Source: Nematostella vectensis (Eukaryota; Cnidaria; Anthozoa; Actiniaria; Edwardsiidae). From it: a stretch of 60,000 nucleotides of DNA. This document shows, piece by piece, positions 24,938-36,900 of this stretch; the first letter of the stretch is position 1; each line of letters opens with the position of its first letter. Below the pieces are notes generated by a model. It saw only the letters and a program-made list of their open reading frames with translations, was not told the origin of the DNA and made no database searches. Both the position numbers and the translations under genes were made by a program. The stretch lies in assembly GCF_932526225.1 (NCBI RefSeq), contig NC_064044.1, positions 12,478,084 through 12,538,083 of the forward strand. The letters run 5' to 3'.

Positions 24938-27900
24938 CTTCTTCGTGGCAAGGATAACTGCTAACTGAGAATGGTCCTTGTCCGATGAGGATTTTTATCT
25001 TTTTGTCTAGTCAAAGATATCAGGGCTGTGACGACGACGAGGACGAGGGTACGATGGGGTAACTTTACGACGACGACGGCGGCGAGAAGGTCGAGGACGG
25101 GTACTCTTTCTTCCACCAACACCCATTTTAATGGTTGTTCCTATAGGAACGGTCTTTGGCAGGAACTTCATCAATTTGGGTGCTTGTTTCTTGGTGTTCG
25201 GTTTGATGCTATTAAAGGAAGAATGAGTGATGGGGATGCCATTGGAATGTCAATGGGAGGTCCCATGGACTGATGAATACGTTGGACTCCCCCTACGCCG
25301 GTAGGGTACAAGTTTTCCCCCTGGTATGAAGCACCACCGATGCCACGCCCACTCTGTAAGACAACAGGGTGTCCGATGAACGTGGGATCTCGTCCATTTC
25401 CCCATCCTTGCTGTGGTATGTCAATGGGGCCGCCTACGAATGCATCATCTCCTAGACCACGTTGGTTCCAACTTCCAATTAACGGTGGAGGGGGTCCAAG
25501 ATTCGGTTGGCCACTCCCTTCTTGTCCAGACCCCACTGTCTGGTCATCAGGCAAGTACGCCTCCGCCATAGTCTTTCCAAATACACCTGAAAGTTTTTCA
25601 ACAGGAACGTTTCCTCCCTTTATGATGATGATGATGATTGAAGTGTGTTGAAGTGTCACCTTGATGCTACCCGATGAAAATGGCACTGTTCTGCCTGTAT
25701 CGTCGTTTATATAGATGTGAATTTGCTCGATGAGCCGTAGGCGTACAGGGAAATAGAACGGGCGTTCAAAATTCCGTTCAACAACTCTTCCTCCAGGTTC
25801 ACCTCGGGCCACCATCACGCGCAACACGAGCGCATCAGCACTCGATTGCCTATTCCCACTTTGAATAGCACCTTTTCGTTGTATTCATCGAGTATCATGT
25901 CTAGATCCAGTTAACTTTGCTGTAATGCTTGTCTCGTATCGTATCTGGACGCGTTAAAGTCGTTGACGGTTAGTTGAACGTTTTTGGACAATTGAGGCCA
26001 GTCGTTCATCGTCAAAGGTGGTATGGTAAGCCGGTGCCATTGAAAGTAGGGCACGGGCGGTAAAGAATTTGACATAGAGGGGGCGACTTGGTGGTCTAGA
26101 TGTTTGCACATGATCCAGATATCGTGTTCGTCAGGCGTAAAGATATCATAGTTGGGTTGGTAGATGATTGAGGAAAGTCCCACTTCCCAGTCCCCGTAGC
26201 GTAAATCGATCCTTTGTGAAGTACGCACGAGGAAATCACCAATCTCACTAGTAGTTGCGTCTTTTCTGTCTGAGCTAGATAAGGTGAGAGTAAATTCTCG
26301 GCGGGCAGCCATCAACCCCTCAGGCGAATCGAACGCGTCGAAAGTGTAATGTAGATGTCTTGAAAGAGGTGCAGTTCTTCGATGGCCATATCAGTCTCCT
26401 TGGAGGCAAAGGGACGAACTGGTGGTAATACGAAATCCTCGGAGCCTGCGAATTGGCTCAGGTCGTCGTAGCTTAAGGGTACCCAACTCAACAGAACTTT
26501 ATGTATTTCGGCTTGGCCAAAGTGATAGTCGGGTGGGAGAATACCATCATCAGGATGCAGTTGCATGACCCATTCCCCCGAAACCCATTACTTGAATCCT
26601 AAAGCCTTGGCAACTCGTGCACGTAAAAGAAGTTGAACGTCCTCCCCGATCTTGATGGTGATCTTTTTCGATGTCGTAGCTATCGTCACCTCCACATCCT
26701 TGTACCTTTGGTCAAGTTGCTGTATCACGGTTGCTCGATCCTTGTTGAATTGATCGATAGCCTTCTTGAGATTGAAGGCAACTTCGTGCCATTTCGGGAC
26801 TTTGAACTCATCCAGTTTGATATAAGTCTATTTGTTATTATTTTTTTCGTCGGGGACGCGTGCTTTGGGGTTATCTTTGTTTGTTAGCGGAACAGATCCC
26901 GTTGCTCGTCGAGACTGACGTGTTGCAGTTCGGGTTCGTAAAACCGCCCCTCTAACCACGTTCCATCGTATTCGCGAAGTCGGTACGCGTAGTTCTTTTG
27001 AGTCGTGTTGTTGTACCGCTGACCCACCGTAAACACTTCTTCGGTCTAATTGGGAATGTACCCTTTGGCAAAGACGTTTTGACTTTACTGATCCGCACCC
27101 TATCCCCCACGTTAAATTTGGGTGGAGCTCTCTTCTTCTTTGGGTCCCCCGGTCTTTTCTTCCCGTACAAGATAGCCCACACCTCCTGAGCATCGGTCTA
27201 CGTGACCACGTCCGCAGGAGCACTTCGGATGCTACGATGGTACGAGTGATTGTAATTGTGCACCAACTGCGGTAACATGTCCACGTAACGGCGTGTCTCC
27301 TTGTGGGTAAACCATCGCCACATCCAGGTCTTGAGAGTGCGATTGAATCGTTCGACTACAGAAGCTTTCAATTCACTTCGCGTGGAAAAGTGTTGGATCC
27401 CTTTGAATTTGAGAAACGCCTGGAAGATTCGATTATTGAACTCGGTGCCATCGTCCGTTTGGAGTTTTTCTGGCTGGCGTCCACCCTTGAAAATCGACTC
27501 AAACGCCTCGACGAGCCGTTTGCCCGTCTTGTCCTTGAGAGGGACTACCCAAGCGTAGTTGCTCAACACGTCAATCACGGTGAGTAAGTAGTTGTACCCG
27601 TCATTGTACGAGCGTAACGCCTGCATGTCACACAGATCCGCTTGCCATTGTTCGTCCATACCATTCACCACCATCCGTTGGCGTGGGTAGCGACGACGGT
27701 ACGGTTTATGGAGCGTGTAGGTGGGTTGGCTCCGAAGCCACGAATTCACTTGGGCACGACGCACTCCTTTGGAACGTACCGCTCGGACTAATTTGTCCAC
27801 TCCCCCCAAGGCTGCTGGATGATTCGGATCGTAATAAATTTGGTGAAGAAGACGATCGATCGTCTTCTGAGTCATCGTCTTCTTCTTCTTCATTCTCTTC

Positions 27901-30900
27901 TTCTTTTCGCGCACGAATGATGGTGGGTGTGGGAGGGGGTGGGACTGGGGGGCCATCGAGTTGCGAGGCATTTATTTCGTCCGAATGCTTGCACGAGCAT
28001 TGCTCCTCCTCTTGGGCACACCGGTGACACAGAGGCAACATCAACTTGTCGTTGACGCGTACAGGGAGGACGGGGAAGAATATGTCGCGAGGCGGTAAAA
28101 CACGTAGTTTCATTAGTCCCTTGTACGCGTGAAGATCTTCTTCGAAATTCTCGGTAAGGATCGCGTCGGGGTGACCCACGGGGTACTCGCACATGGCATA
28201 CCCACGCGTACAACGACGTAAAGTCATAGTAGTGAATTTCTTCACCCTGCTCCACGTTGGCTTCGCAATGCAGTCGAATCGCGTTGGTCCTTCCTCCGAA
28301 AAAAGCATCACGAGCTTCAAGAGGTTTTCCGTGCTCGACATCCCCCATGAGAGCTCGCAGTTCGGAGTGTGTGTTGAGTTGCGCGTCAAACTGGCACTCC
28401 CACACCTCTTCGTAGTTGTAGCCCTGGGCTTTAAGACGCAACTCCACCGCACGCGTATGCTCGCGAAGCTCTTGCATCGTGGTGTTCGTCAAAGGGTTGA
28501 CGGTGTGAGGCTGAAAACACGTGGTGCAACCGTGTTGGTAGACTCGGCGTACCCGTCCACCTTGATCCGACCTGCCAAACGCAGTTCGCCACGGTTCCCG
28601 GCATGCTGAATAAACACTCCTTCTCCCTCGCGATGTTCGATGTACTTCAAACACTGCAACGCTTTCAGAGATTGCACGTCGTGGCCACGGTACCCGCGCG
28701 TAGGTATCAGTCCAATAGTCTTCTCCTCCAGAAACTTGGTGCGCAATATACGACTGGACAACAAGGCAATGGTGATGGCCACCTGAAACGGATGAAGACC
28801 TGCAACGGCCATGGTGAGCTCGTCGAAAGCGAGTATCGCTCTCTTGAGCACCTCAACGTCCAGATGACAGTACGAAGCGAGATCCTCTTTTAAGTTAAAC
28901 ACAGCACCACGGGCCACTTCGGCTTGGTGCCAGGCACGTAGGGTGCGGGCATCTTCTTCTTTCATCCCTTGAAGGTCGTAATAACTCAAGTCGGGCATGG
29001 GCCCCACGTAGTCTTGGTGCTCGGGGGTATTGAAAAAATGAGGAAACGTTCCCTTTTGGGTCACGTGATCAAACCCAAAAGCATTGGGGAGCTTGCTCAA
29101 AGGCATCTGCAGAAAATTCAGGGTGCACTTCATGTCGATACGCAGCGAATTGATGTTCAGGTACATCACCTTTCCTCCGGTGAAAATCTCTTCGGGTTTA
29201 AAGCCATTCGTAAAAAGGTATTCGAGGATGAAATAGGAGTCGTAACCTTTGAAATTGTGAGCCAAACACGTGTAGCCAGCATTACTCCCATTGAACAGCC
29301 AGCAAAACGATTGTACCGTGGAAAAACTGCGTTTGCGAAGCCCACACGTCTCGCATTCCAAGCGATCCATAGACCACCCCTTGCAGGTCTCACACAGTTT
29401 TTGCATCCCGACGAAATTCACAGTATGCTTGGCTTCCAGTTCCCTGCTAGCAGAGGCCTCTTTTCTCTGTATTTCGCTGGGCTGGCGTTCGCTAGGAAAA
29501 GATACCTCTGCCATGGGTCGAAACTGTTTCTGTTGCGCATGCGTTTGCATTAATAAGCGACGGACGTGCCAAAACCCGTACCATCGCGCGAAAGCTGTCA
29601 ATATGCTAATATACTTTGCATGGGTTTAGTCGGAAATCATGAATCAAACTCCGGTTAGTTCTCCTCTCAGAAAAAAGAAAACAACTGTTCAATTTCAATC
29701 ACCTAAAACGTCATTTAAAAGATTGAACAACAAACGCAGCAAAGACAAGTTTTATCTTGTTTGTGGGATTAATTTCAAGACATCTGGACAGGCGAGTTTC
29801 TTCAATGTAAATATCGCACAGTTGGATTCGAAGAAAATGTTACAAAACTTTTTGGTAGATCAGCTATTCCCAGAAGAATATGCAAAACCTGTAAACGGAC
29901 GATTGACTCGTTAGTCAAAAGAGAGAAAATCCTGAATGAAGATAAGGCATTGAATGGCTTCTTTTATAATTCGTCGCGTGATATTTCTACGGAGGACGCC
30001 GTTTCGAATGCGGGCTTATTATCCCGCAGCGGATATACGTTTCATGCATGCGCTAGTCATTGTGGGCTCAAAATTTGGCCAGTAATTAATGAACGGAGCA
30101 TGCGCTCTGGATCTCGTCCACGATCGTGGACGGCGGTTTGATCAAACGAACTTGCGACCCATGGCAGAGGTATCTTTTCCTCGCGAACTCCAGCCCAGCG
30201 AAATACAGAGAAAAGAGGCCTCTGCTAGCAGGGAAGGCTTCCAGAGACATGGCCTCGAAATCAAAGATGATCAAGCGCATCGTATCGTCATCATCATCAT
30301 CGTCGGTGGTGTTCTTCTTTTTCAGGAGAGCATCGTCACCCACCGTCACGTAACACAAATGATCGGGGGGAACCACTTCCTTGCACACGGAGCACTTGTA
30401 CTCTCCACACACATGCTCTTCTCCTTCCTTTCATATCGACGCGTTTACCACACGTCTTGCACTTGTGGTACCGTTGGAAATACGACCAAGAGTCCTGGGG
30501 CTCGACGTCACGACCACGCTTCTTGGATCCTCGAGGCTTGACGCGTCGGTGGTTCTCGAAACAAGTCTGCGTGCGAAAGTACCGGTGACACTCGTCACAA
30601 TACTGCCATTCCCAACGATGGTCTTGTTCGGCAGGTGGAACCACGGGGGAACACTCTTGCTCACCACACCCATAGCATTGGTTGTTACACTATACACAAT
30701 ATTTTTTCGATCGTACCCCTTTTGACAGCTCGTACAATAATAACATCGTCCAAGCATCCCCGGCATGCTATTGATATTATCGAAATGTTCCTTGGCGTAG
30801 TAGAGGTAGAGCCTGTACTCAGGAGCATGTAAGTTACCAGAATAGATCACCGTGTTCACGTGTTCACGTGTTCACGTGTTCCCTCGACACCACGTTAAGC

Positions 30901-33900
30901 TCGAAGCCGCGTTCACCCAGATAGCGCTGAAATTGCTGGATCTCGGGAAGACCACACGGACCCTCAGGGACTCCCGGATCGCGGTGGAATGCTCGAGCGC
31001 GCTCCGTCTGCAAGGGAAGTCTAGCACCCCCATCTTTTGAGCTGTACAACTTAACATAGTCAGGATCCTTAGTGAGATGAGCCATTCCGATCACGGTAGC
31101 TCGAGCCGCGCACAATTCGTCGTGATTCCTAACACGAGTGATGCTCCTTTTTCCCTTAAGCCATGTCTCTAAATCTCCCGTATCCAAGGTAGAGGAATTC
31201 TTCTTAGACTTTCCCCGTTTCCCTGCCCCAAAAGGCATGTGCGAGCGTACGACATGGAGATGGAAATTACCTTGCAACACAAACTGCTCGTTCAATTGCA
31301 CCACGGTCTCAACGACACCCTTAATGCGTTTAGGGGTAAGTTGATGACGACGCATAAACGGTAAAGCTATGGGGTTCTTGAGAGCAGGGGCATCGAGAGT
31401 AAGGTGAGCGTGATCGTGCTTTTGCACCCCGCGTAGCGCATCGTCGAGGACACGATCTAACACCCGCTCCACATCCTCCAAAGCTTCCTTGATAGTACCA
31501 CGAGTAGGTAGATCGGCCGACAGTTCGTAATCGGTACAGTCAGTACGCATTTTGGTAGAATGTCGAGTTGTCACTTGACGTAAATCATACGAGACATCAT
31601 CCTTCTCCTCCTCCTCCTCCTCCTCCTCCTCCTCCTCCTCCTCATCATCATCATCATCATCATCATCACTATCATGAGAGCGTTTCTTGACACGACCTTC
31701 TTGTTGTTGCAACCCGGAAGGACCAGGTTCGTTCAAAAAAGGATCTTCAAACGAAATCTCCTCACCCTCCCACTCTGGGGTGCAATAATAGTCAAACAAT
31801 TCGTCAAAGAAGCTAAATTGAGGCAAGTCCGACTCAGCGAGATCATCGTGAAAAAAATCAGGAGTAAGTCGTTCACTCTCTTCTTCTCCTTCTTCGGGGT
31901 CAGGTAACACTTCTAACAATTTGGTAAGCCACTCATCATTACCATCATCATAGGCCATGGCGAAGTTCGCGAAGAACAAACTGAAATGCGAGTGAAAATG
32001 CAACCTCTTTTATAGAACTCTTATCCAATCAAAAAGCTTGAATTCTAGTAAGCCAAAAATACATTTTTCTAAAAAATAAACCAATCAATTTTAATTTTCA
32101 TGGATCCCATGACCATTATTTTATTTTTTTTAAAACACTTTATACTGCTTATAATAACATTTATGACAAAAAAGCAAAAGAGAGAGGGGAGGGGTGGGTA
32201 AAAATAAGCCATGACATCATCAGTATGATTGATCAATACAACCCTTAGCCAATCAGAAGCGTTCCCGATGATCTCATCGATACATGTGACCTACATGAAG
32301 ACGACGACGAGCCGGGACCACTTCACAGTCAGACCAAGACTCAAAAACAACAAAGCAATAAAAAAAATCAAAATAATAAAATCCAAAATAATAATTAATA
32401 ATGGAGCGAAATGAGTGCATCATCTGCCAAGAAAATGACTGAGAACCAATGGAGGTGATTAAATGCTACAAGCAATCTCTCCACTCCCATTGCCTCACTA
32501 AATGGATTAGAAACCAAGTCTATGAGGGTAGACATGCTACCTGTCCATTCTGTCGCGGATAAATTTTCCCGCCACCAAGACCCAAGATGAAAAAAATTAC
32601 CATAACCATCACCGAAGAGGATATGGTCTCAGGAGCTATCACCACTACATCAAGAGAGGTTGACTACAGAGATGATTGGGGGATAGAACCCTGGATGGTA
32701 GCTGAGGCTCCCCACAGGGACACAGGGAGCATAGACTTTGCTACGGGACAGAGAAGAGGATAAAGGGACACACTTTTTTAAAGAACATTTTTATTTAAAA
32801 CATTTTGTAAAAATAAAAATGGTTAATAAAACGTTTATAACCAAGCAAATGTCTCTTTTTTCTAAGAAAAAGGGGTGACGGGTGAAGGGTCTACAATTTG
32901 ACGCGCAATGTCTCTGGTCACACCCAAAACTTGTTCCTCTCTTCCCCGCAACAAGCCAGGCAACTCCCCCTTCTGGAGCATCTTTTAAATATCCATGGGG
33001 GTTAGACAGTCCAACAAATCTTGAATGTAAGATTTCCAATGACCTTGCACAGCAAGCCCAAGTCTATCACTCAGGTTTGTCAATTCCATACAACCCTTCA
33101 GGGAATCTCTGGCCTTATAAAAGGTCTTATTCCAACGCTCTTGGTCACGATGCACAAAGCGAGCCCACTCTCACATCAGTTCAAGGATCAACGCCTCCAC
33201 ATAATAACTCACGACATGCATGACGTTATACGTGTCAATCACATCGTAAGTTGCCTGAGGCTCATCAATTTCGTTATAAGACTACATGGACTATTCCTCC
33301 TCCTCATCCGCGGAATTTTCCTTATCGCTAGTGTCACTCTCGACGACAACTACTTTCTCGGCTTCTTCGCCATCGGTATCACTTCCACTACATCCGGCAT
33401 CTCCTCCTCCTCCACATCCTCCTCCTCCTCCCCCACTTCTTCTTTGGAAGGGGGAACGGGAACGCTTACGTTTACGCAAGTTGTAGGGAGCTTATTGCCT
33501 TTGCCCTTGCCATTGACCTTCTTCTTGGAGGGTGGTTTCCATAGTGGCACTGCCTTCGTCTTCTTTGCTTCCTTCGGCGACTCCGCCCACACGAACCGGT
33601 CGCATTTCTTGTTCGGAGGTCTCACGTCACACGCAAAATACACACGACCGTTGGAAAACTGACCGCGGCTCACTCCGACACGGCAAATGAGGTTATTTTC
33701 ACAAACTGGAAAATCGGTGACGTTAACTCCCTCCTCGACAGCCTCTCTTACTGCTTTGGCCTCGTCTTGATTGAAATAAAAGCCACACCCTATCTGACCT
33801 TTTGAGAAATCCGCAGGAGTACCGCACTTTAAGGCAGAAACTACCTCTACGTCACAAAAACACTTCATCACCAACAAACAAAGCAGCAATGTTCTTCGCT

Positions 33901-36900
33901 TCATAATTTCCATCTTATATATTCTTTTAGGGTAACCCATAATAATACCCTCACCTATGACGTCACTTCCGCCCGATATATTCCCACCAATCACCACCCT
34001 CCCCCTTCCCCTTCCCCACTCCAAAGTCCAAAGGTCAAGGGCCCAAGTCCAAAGTCCACCTGTGACGTCACTTCCGACATATTCGGACCAATCACAGCAC
34101 GCCATTTTCAACAACCAATCAGAACGCGCCACGACCGCGCGGCCGGGGGACTGGGATCCACCCGATAGATGGACTACCTTTACTACTGTCCTTACTCAAA
34201 GTCCTTACATGCGAAGCGGGCGTCAGTACAAACGAATGCAAAACAGGCAATACTATAAAGCTCTAAATTTTAAATATTGATTTTCAAGTGATATAGGAAT
34301 TTAGTATATTTGGCTTATTTTGGAAACCCTTTTGCTAAACAAGCATTAATTAATAGATGTATGTTTCTGCTTAGATTTTGTATATATTTTAAAATCCCAT
34401 ATTGACTTTTCGCAAGACAATTATGTCCTTATGCACAGAGAATAATGTGAGCTTGACATCTTCATGTCTTTAATCTTGCTTAGGTCATCGTCACAGGCGT
34501 CCTTGGCTTTATCGGAGCAAGAGATAACAGCACACCTAACAACTGTTTGGTGAGTACAGAGGGGTGGGGTTGGGTGGGTGGGAGGGGAGGGGAGGGAGGG
34601 CTTGGCTGTACCCAGAGCAAGTTGATGACAAGACACATAAGAACTGGTTGGTAGGTACAAGCCTCACAGATGTACTAGTCAAATGCGAAAGGGAGAAATA
34701 AAACTGGGAGCCAAGGGATGCTTGGGGGTGGGAGGAAAGATAGAGGAAGGTGGATCACGGGTATTAACTTGCGTCGCGGACAACTTTTTTTGACGAAGCT
34801 TTCTTACCCCAATAAGGCCTCCGATCTCTATAATTTTGGCAGAGCATGTCCGTAAGGTATGTTGAAGATGCGAAAGAGACTAAAATATTATAAAGATTGT
34901 TTGAACATTTCAAGCTATAAGTATATTAGGGAATTACGTCTCTTCTGTTTATGACCTAAAGTTGTTTTGTTTTGGTTTGATTCTACAGATTGGCACCATG
35001 CTTGGTTTTGCTGTGACCTCATGTGTGTTAAGCGGCATAATGATCATCTGTTACTCCATTGCACTTGCCGAATGGTCCAAATATCTCGATCATTATTATT
35101 ATGGTAGCTATTACTATTACCAGAATTATTATAGCCTCCAAAGTGCCCGCGCTGGTCTGGGCATTGGCGTCATGTTGCTCCTCTTAGCATTGGCTGAATT
35201 CTTTGTTGGGCTTGCGTCCTCCATCTATGGATGTAGCAACTGCTGCACATCGGTTACAAGGGTTAGTTTACACGCCAGTGCTGAATAACGTATGCGCATG
35301 CTCGTGTTCTGGCGATAAAACAAAAAATCTCAGTGTTGACTCGTTCGAGTAAAGGTACGAAAGGATGACTTCAGTCGTTATTTTGACTAACTGTACAGCA
35401 TTAAAACCATACTGTTCAAAAGATGACAGATTTGTTTGATAATGAGGGAATCATAAAGAAAATTATAGCCTTAGGTTTGGTCTAGTTTTCTTAGCATTCC
35501 TCGAAATGTGACAGTTCGCCGGTAAAACGCCGCCATTTCAAAACAAAAAGGCTATTTAACCGCGCAGTACTGGAACTAGTCTTGCGTTTTTCAGCACTGT
35601 CAGTCAACACACATTTAAAATTAATTTTTAATTTGTATGTACAATCAAGAATGCCAATGAATGTTACTATTCTCATATCAGGGTTGCAGCTAATAAAAGA
35701 CTGAAGGCCTGGCTAAACCAGGCGACATGTCGAGCGCGACATGTATCGTGCGAGATGTCTCCTACCAAAAACATGTAGTGCGCACCATAATTTGTAGAGT
35801 GCGACACGAAAAGGTTTCTCAACTCCCGAGAAACATTTCTTTGTCTCTGCTACAAGATTTGGTGCGCGCTACAATCTCTTTCTGGTTGGCTAAACTAGGA
35901 GAAATTAAGGCGACATGTATGGCGCTCGATATGTCGCCCAGTTTAGCCAGGTCTATTAATATACATTCCGCACATTCTTTCACTCCTTATAACAGAGAAG
36001 GACTGGCACTAGCCGCTGAAAAACGAAAGCTTTTATTTTAAAACTTTTATTGACCAATTTAAGAGAATGGAATGTTCGGCTCAAATCAGCCGTCGTGGTT
36101 GGGAATAGAAGTGAAACGCTCGACACAGCAGGAACGTTTGAGTCTTATTAATTGATTAATTGGCTAAGAGTAGATTTCAGCTAGGTTTTTCATACCTGTC
36201 AACCTCTGAAAATCTCAAGGCTTGAGAATATTTTGAGGGGAGGGGTGGGGTATATTTGTTTTTGAGGGGTAGGGGTAGGTTTAGCCTTGCAGGCGTTTGC
36301 AGTATAGAAAGCTCTCACGAACAAATCCACTTATTGATCTCACGAGGGTGTTTGATTAATTGTTCTACGCAAATTATTTATTTATTTAATTATTGTTTCA
36401 AAAATTTTCAATAATAGAAAACAGGCAAAATAACAATTTTCTATAGAATTATTTTTCGGAAGCGATAAAAATCGCTAAAAAGCGGGAGATTTGGTACTCA
36501 ACGCGAGAGAGCAGGAGAAGTGGTCCAAAATCTTGAGACTCCCGCCTAATGCGGGAGAGTTGACAGGTATGGTTTTTATCGATTATGCTATTTAAACTGG
36601 CTAGGTTCTGGTAAAAAATGCTTAGCTCCGCCGACAAAAAATGACGTCTTTTAAAATTCAAAATGTGTACATACAGTTATTTTAAACACAATTTAAAATC
36701 TCAATCAATTAACACGAATACAGTTATTAGGAAAGATCCTTTAATCTATTATCCATTTATACATTCCAGACTTCCCAGCAACAAGTGATTTACTTGCAAG
36801 GACAGCCTGGACAATCTGGACAACCTGGTATCATTGTGTTGGGACCAAACGGGGCTGTCGCCGGAGCCACAACGACCTACCCGAACCAGGCTCCCATCGT

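Larger units (their letters stand above)
21361..34187 (-). mobile_element. Maverick/Polinton element, degenerate, 12,827 bp
   Basis: The direct repeat GTCCTT at 21355-21360 and 34188-34193 is a perfect 6-bp target duplication, the length known for Polintons. The ends start AGTAGTAAAGGTAGTC and are inverted repeats of ~220 bp. Most genes are on the - strand. In order from the right they are a GRF-finger protein, protein-primed DNA polymerase B, retroviral-type integrase, a penton region, a Gly-rich protein, a capsid remnant, two small proteins, a RING protein and a broken terminal gene. A RING fragment and a small ORF are on + at the right. No FtsK-type packaging ATPase or adenain-type protease was recognised. 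Core genes are frameshifted, truncated or interrupted, so it cannot now move by itself. It sits in intron 1 of gene copy 3. Confidence 0.95.

Noticed and set aside
24697-24951. Ser-Leu repeat protein
   Set aside because: The run is a GA microsatellite. Only the following capsid-like part is meaningful.
28969-29553. 194-residue + strand frame over polymerase B
   Set aside because: It is antisense to clear exonuclease motifs on the - strand and continues into the inserted element.
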